Shown here: positions 15,741-16,416 of the stretch, piece by piece | How positions within the stretch are numbered: position 1 is the stretch's first letter | Layout: the number at the start of each line of letters is the position of its first letter | Assembly (NCBI GenBank): GCA_030691295.1 | Contig: JAUYEQ010000630.1 | Span: forward strand, 1-16,416 | DNA: 16,416 nucleotides | Source: Bacteroidota bacterium | GTDB taxonomy: Bacteria > Bacteroidota > Bacteroidia > Bacteroidales > Prolixibacteraceae | Direction of reading: 5' to 3' | Translations under genes and position numbers: made by a program | The notes under the pieces: generated by a model | The model's input: only the letters and a program-made list of their open reading frames with translations | The model's database searches: none | Told to the model about the DNA's origin: nothing

Positions 15741-16416
15741 TATCAACCAGTGAATTAGATATAGCAGCAAAATACATTAAAGAAGGTAAATTAGTAGCAT
15801 TCCCTACAGAAACAGTATATGGATTAGGTGCAAACGCACTTAATCCGCTGGCTGTTGCAAAAATTTTCGAATTAAAAGAGCGTCCTTCCTTTGACCCATT
15901 GATTGTACATATTGCCTCGATAGATGATTTGTACACATTAACCGAAAATACTGACAGGAATGTTATTCGGTTAGCCGAAAAGTTCTGGCCGGGACCGCTT
16001 ACCATTGTATTGCCTAAAAGTAAGTTAGTCCCCGATATTGTTACCTCCGGTTTGAATACAGTTGGCATTCGAATGCCTGACAATGACATTGCCCTAATGC
16101 TTATAAGGGCAGCAAATTGCCCGATAGCAGCACCAAGCGCAAATAAATTTGGTCAGCTTAGCCCGGTAAGTGCTGAGCATGTAAAAAAGCAGCTTCCCAA
16201 TGTCGATTATGTGCTAGATGGAGGAAATACTTCAGTAGGAATAGAATCTACTATTGTATCCATCGAAGGCAACACATGTACATTGCTTCGGCCTGGAGTT
16301 ATTACTATTGCTGATATTGAAAATGCCTTGCCAGATACTTTTATTTACAATTCAGAAAAGCCTGAAAAATTAATAGCGCCAGGTTTATTGAAAAGCCATT
16401 ATTCACCGGTTAAACC
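15737..16416 (+). CDS. sua5: Threonylcarbamoyl-AMP synthase, Sua5/TsaC family (partial, 3' end outside window)
   Basis: ATG at 15737 overlaps the transporter stop as ATGA, and 226 codons are open to the window end. The protein makes threonylcarbamoyl-AMP from threonine, bicarbonate and ATP for the t6A37 modification of ANN-decoding tRNAs. YrdC-fold motifs seen are FPTETVYGLGANA, KERPSFDPLIVHI, FWPGPLTIVL, VGIRMP, APSANKFGQLSP and the late STIVSIEG and LLRPGVI. The final visible stretch APGLLKSHYSP is the linker motif that leads into the extra Sua5 domain, so the full gene is probably the long Sua5 form rather than the short TsaC form. Confidence 0.92.
   Translation, partial: MISTSELDIAAKYIKEGKLVAFPTETVYGLGANALNPLAVAKIFELKERPSFDPLIVHIASIDDLYTLTENTDRNVIRLAEKFWPGPLTIVLPKSKLVPDIVTSGLNTVGIRMPDNDIALMLIRAANCPIAAPSANKFGQLSPVSAEHVKKQLPNVDYVLDGGNTSVGIESTIVSIEGNTCTLLRPGVITIADIENALPDTFIYNSEKPEKLIAPGLLKSHYSPVK

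Noticed and set aside
15628..16089. 153-codon antisense open frame across the transporter/sua5 junction
   Set aside because: The plus strand here encodes clear transporter and Sua5 motifs, including the ATGA overlap.

Overview
The window looks like a piece of a Bacteroidota chromosome, probably Bacteroidales/Marinilabiliales-like. The clues are moderately AT-rich DNA, genes without clear Shine-Dalgarno sequences, a perfect TAnnTTTG -7 promoter box at 6806-6813, and protein families typical of that phylum. No rRNA, tRNA, CRISPR array or transposase gene was found. The genus-level placement is inference.

Left part (1-4301, all minus strand). A fused AmrB-AmrA protein (MEMO1-like plus AMMECR1-like) is followed by AmrS, the radical SAM enzyme of the same uncharacterised AmmeMemoRadiSam system. 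Between them lies a 143-bp compound palindrome with perfect 17-bp terminal inverted repeats. Downstream is a superfamily 1 helicase with a RelE/ParE-toxin-like N-terminal domain. It is interrupted by an in-frame TAA at 586-588 and runs off the left edge.

Middle (4386-12579, plus strand). A 732-residue B12-binding-type radical SAM protein with a CX4CX2C cluster motif diverges from amrBA. A regulatory region with two copies of a TTAAGT-N3-ACTTnA palindrome and the promoter box then precedes a compact four-gene operon: an aspartate-type aminotransferase, citrate synthase, malate dehydrogenase and a divergent PEP-carboxykinase-like protein (probably the DUF4914 family). The first three act on oxaloacetate, and the fourth resembles an enzyme that does, so the cluster reads as an oxaloacetate-node operon. 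It is closed by a strong intrinsic terminator at 12545-12579.

Right part (12580-16416, plus strand). A leader with nested palindromes precedes purK and purE (the two-enzyme conversion of AIR to CAIR). Next come the decayed remains of a small gene resembling DUF6671, with one nonsense codon and two frameshifts, then an OFA-type MFS transporter, and then a Sua5/TsaC threonylcarbamoyl-AMP synthase that overlaps the transporter by ATGA and is cut by the window end.

The least explained items are the PEPCK-like fourth operon gene, the broken RelE-helicase fusion, the compound palindrome and the paired operator-like sites.
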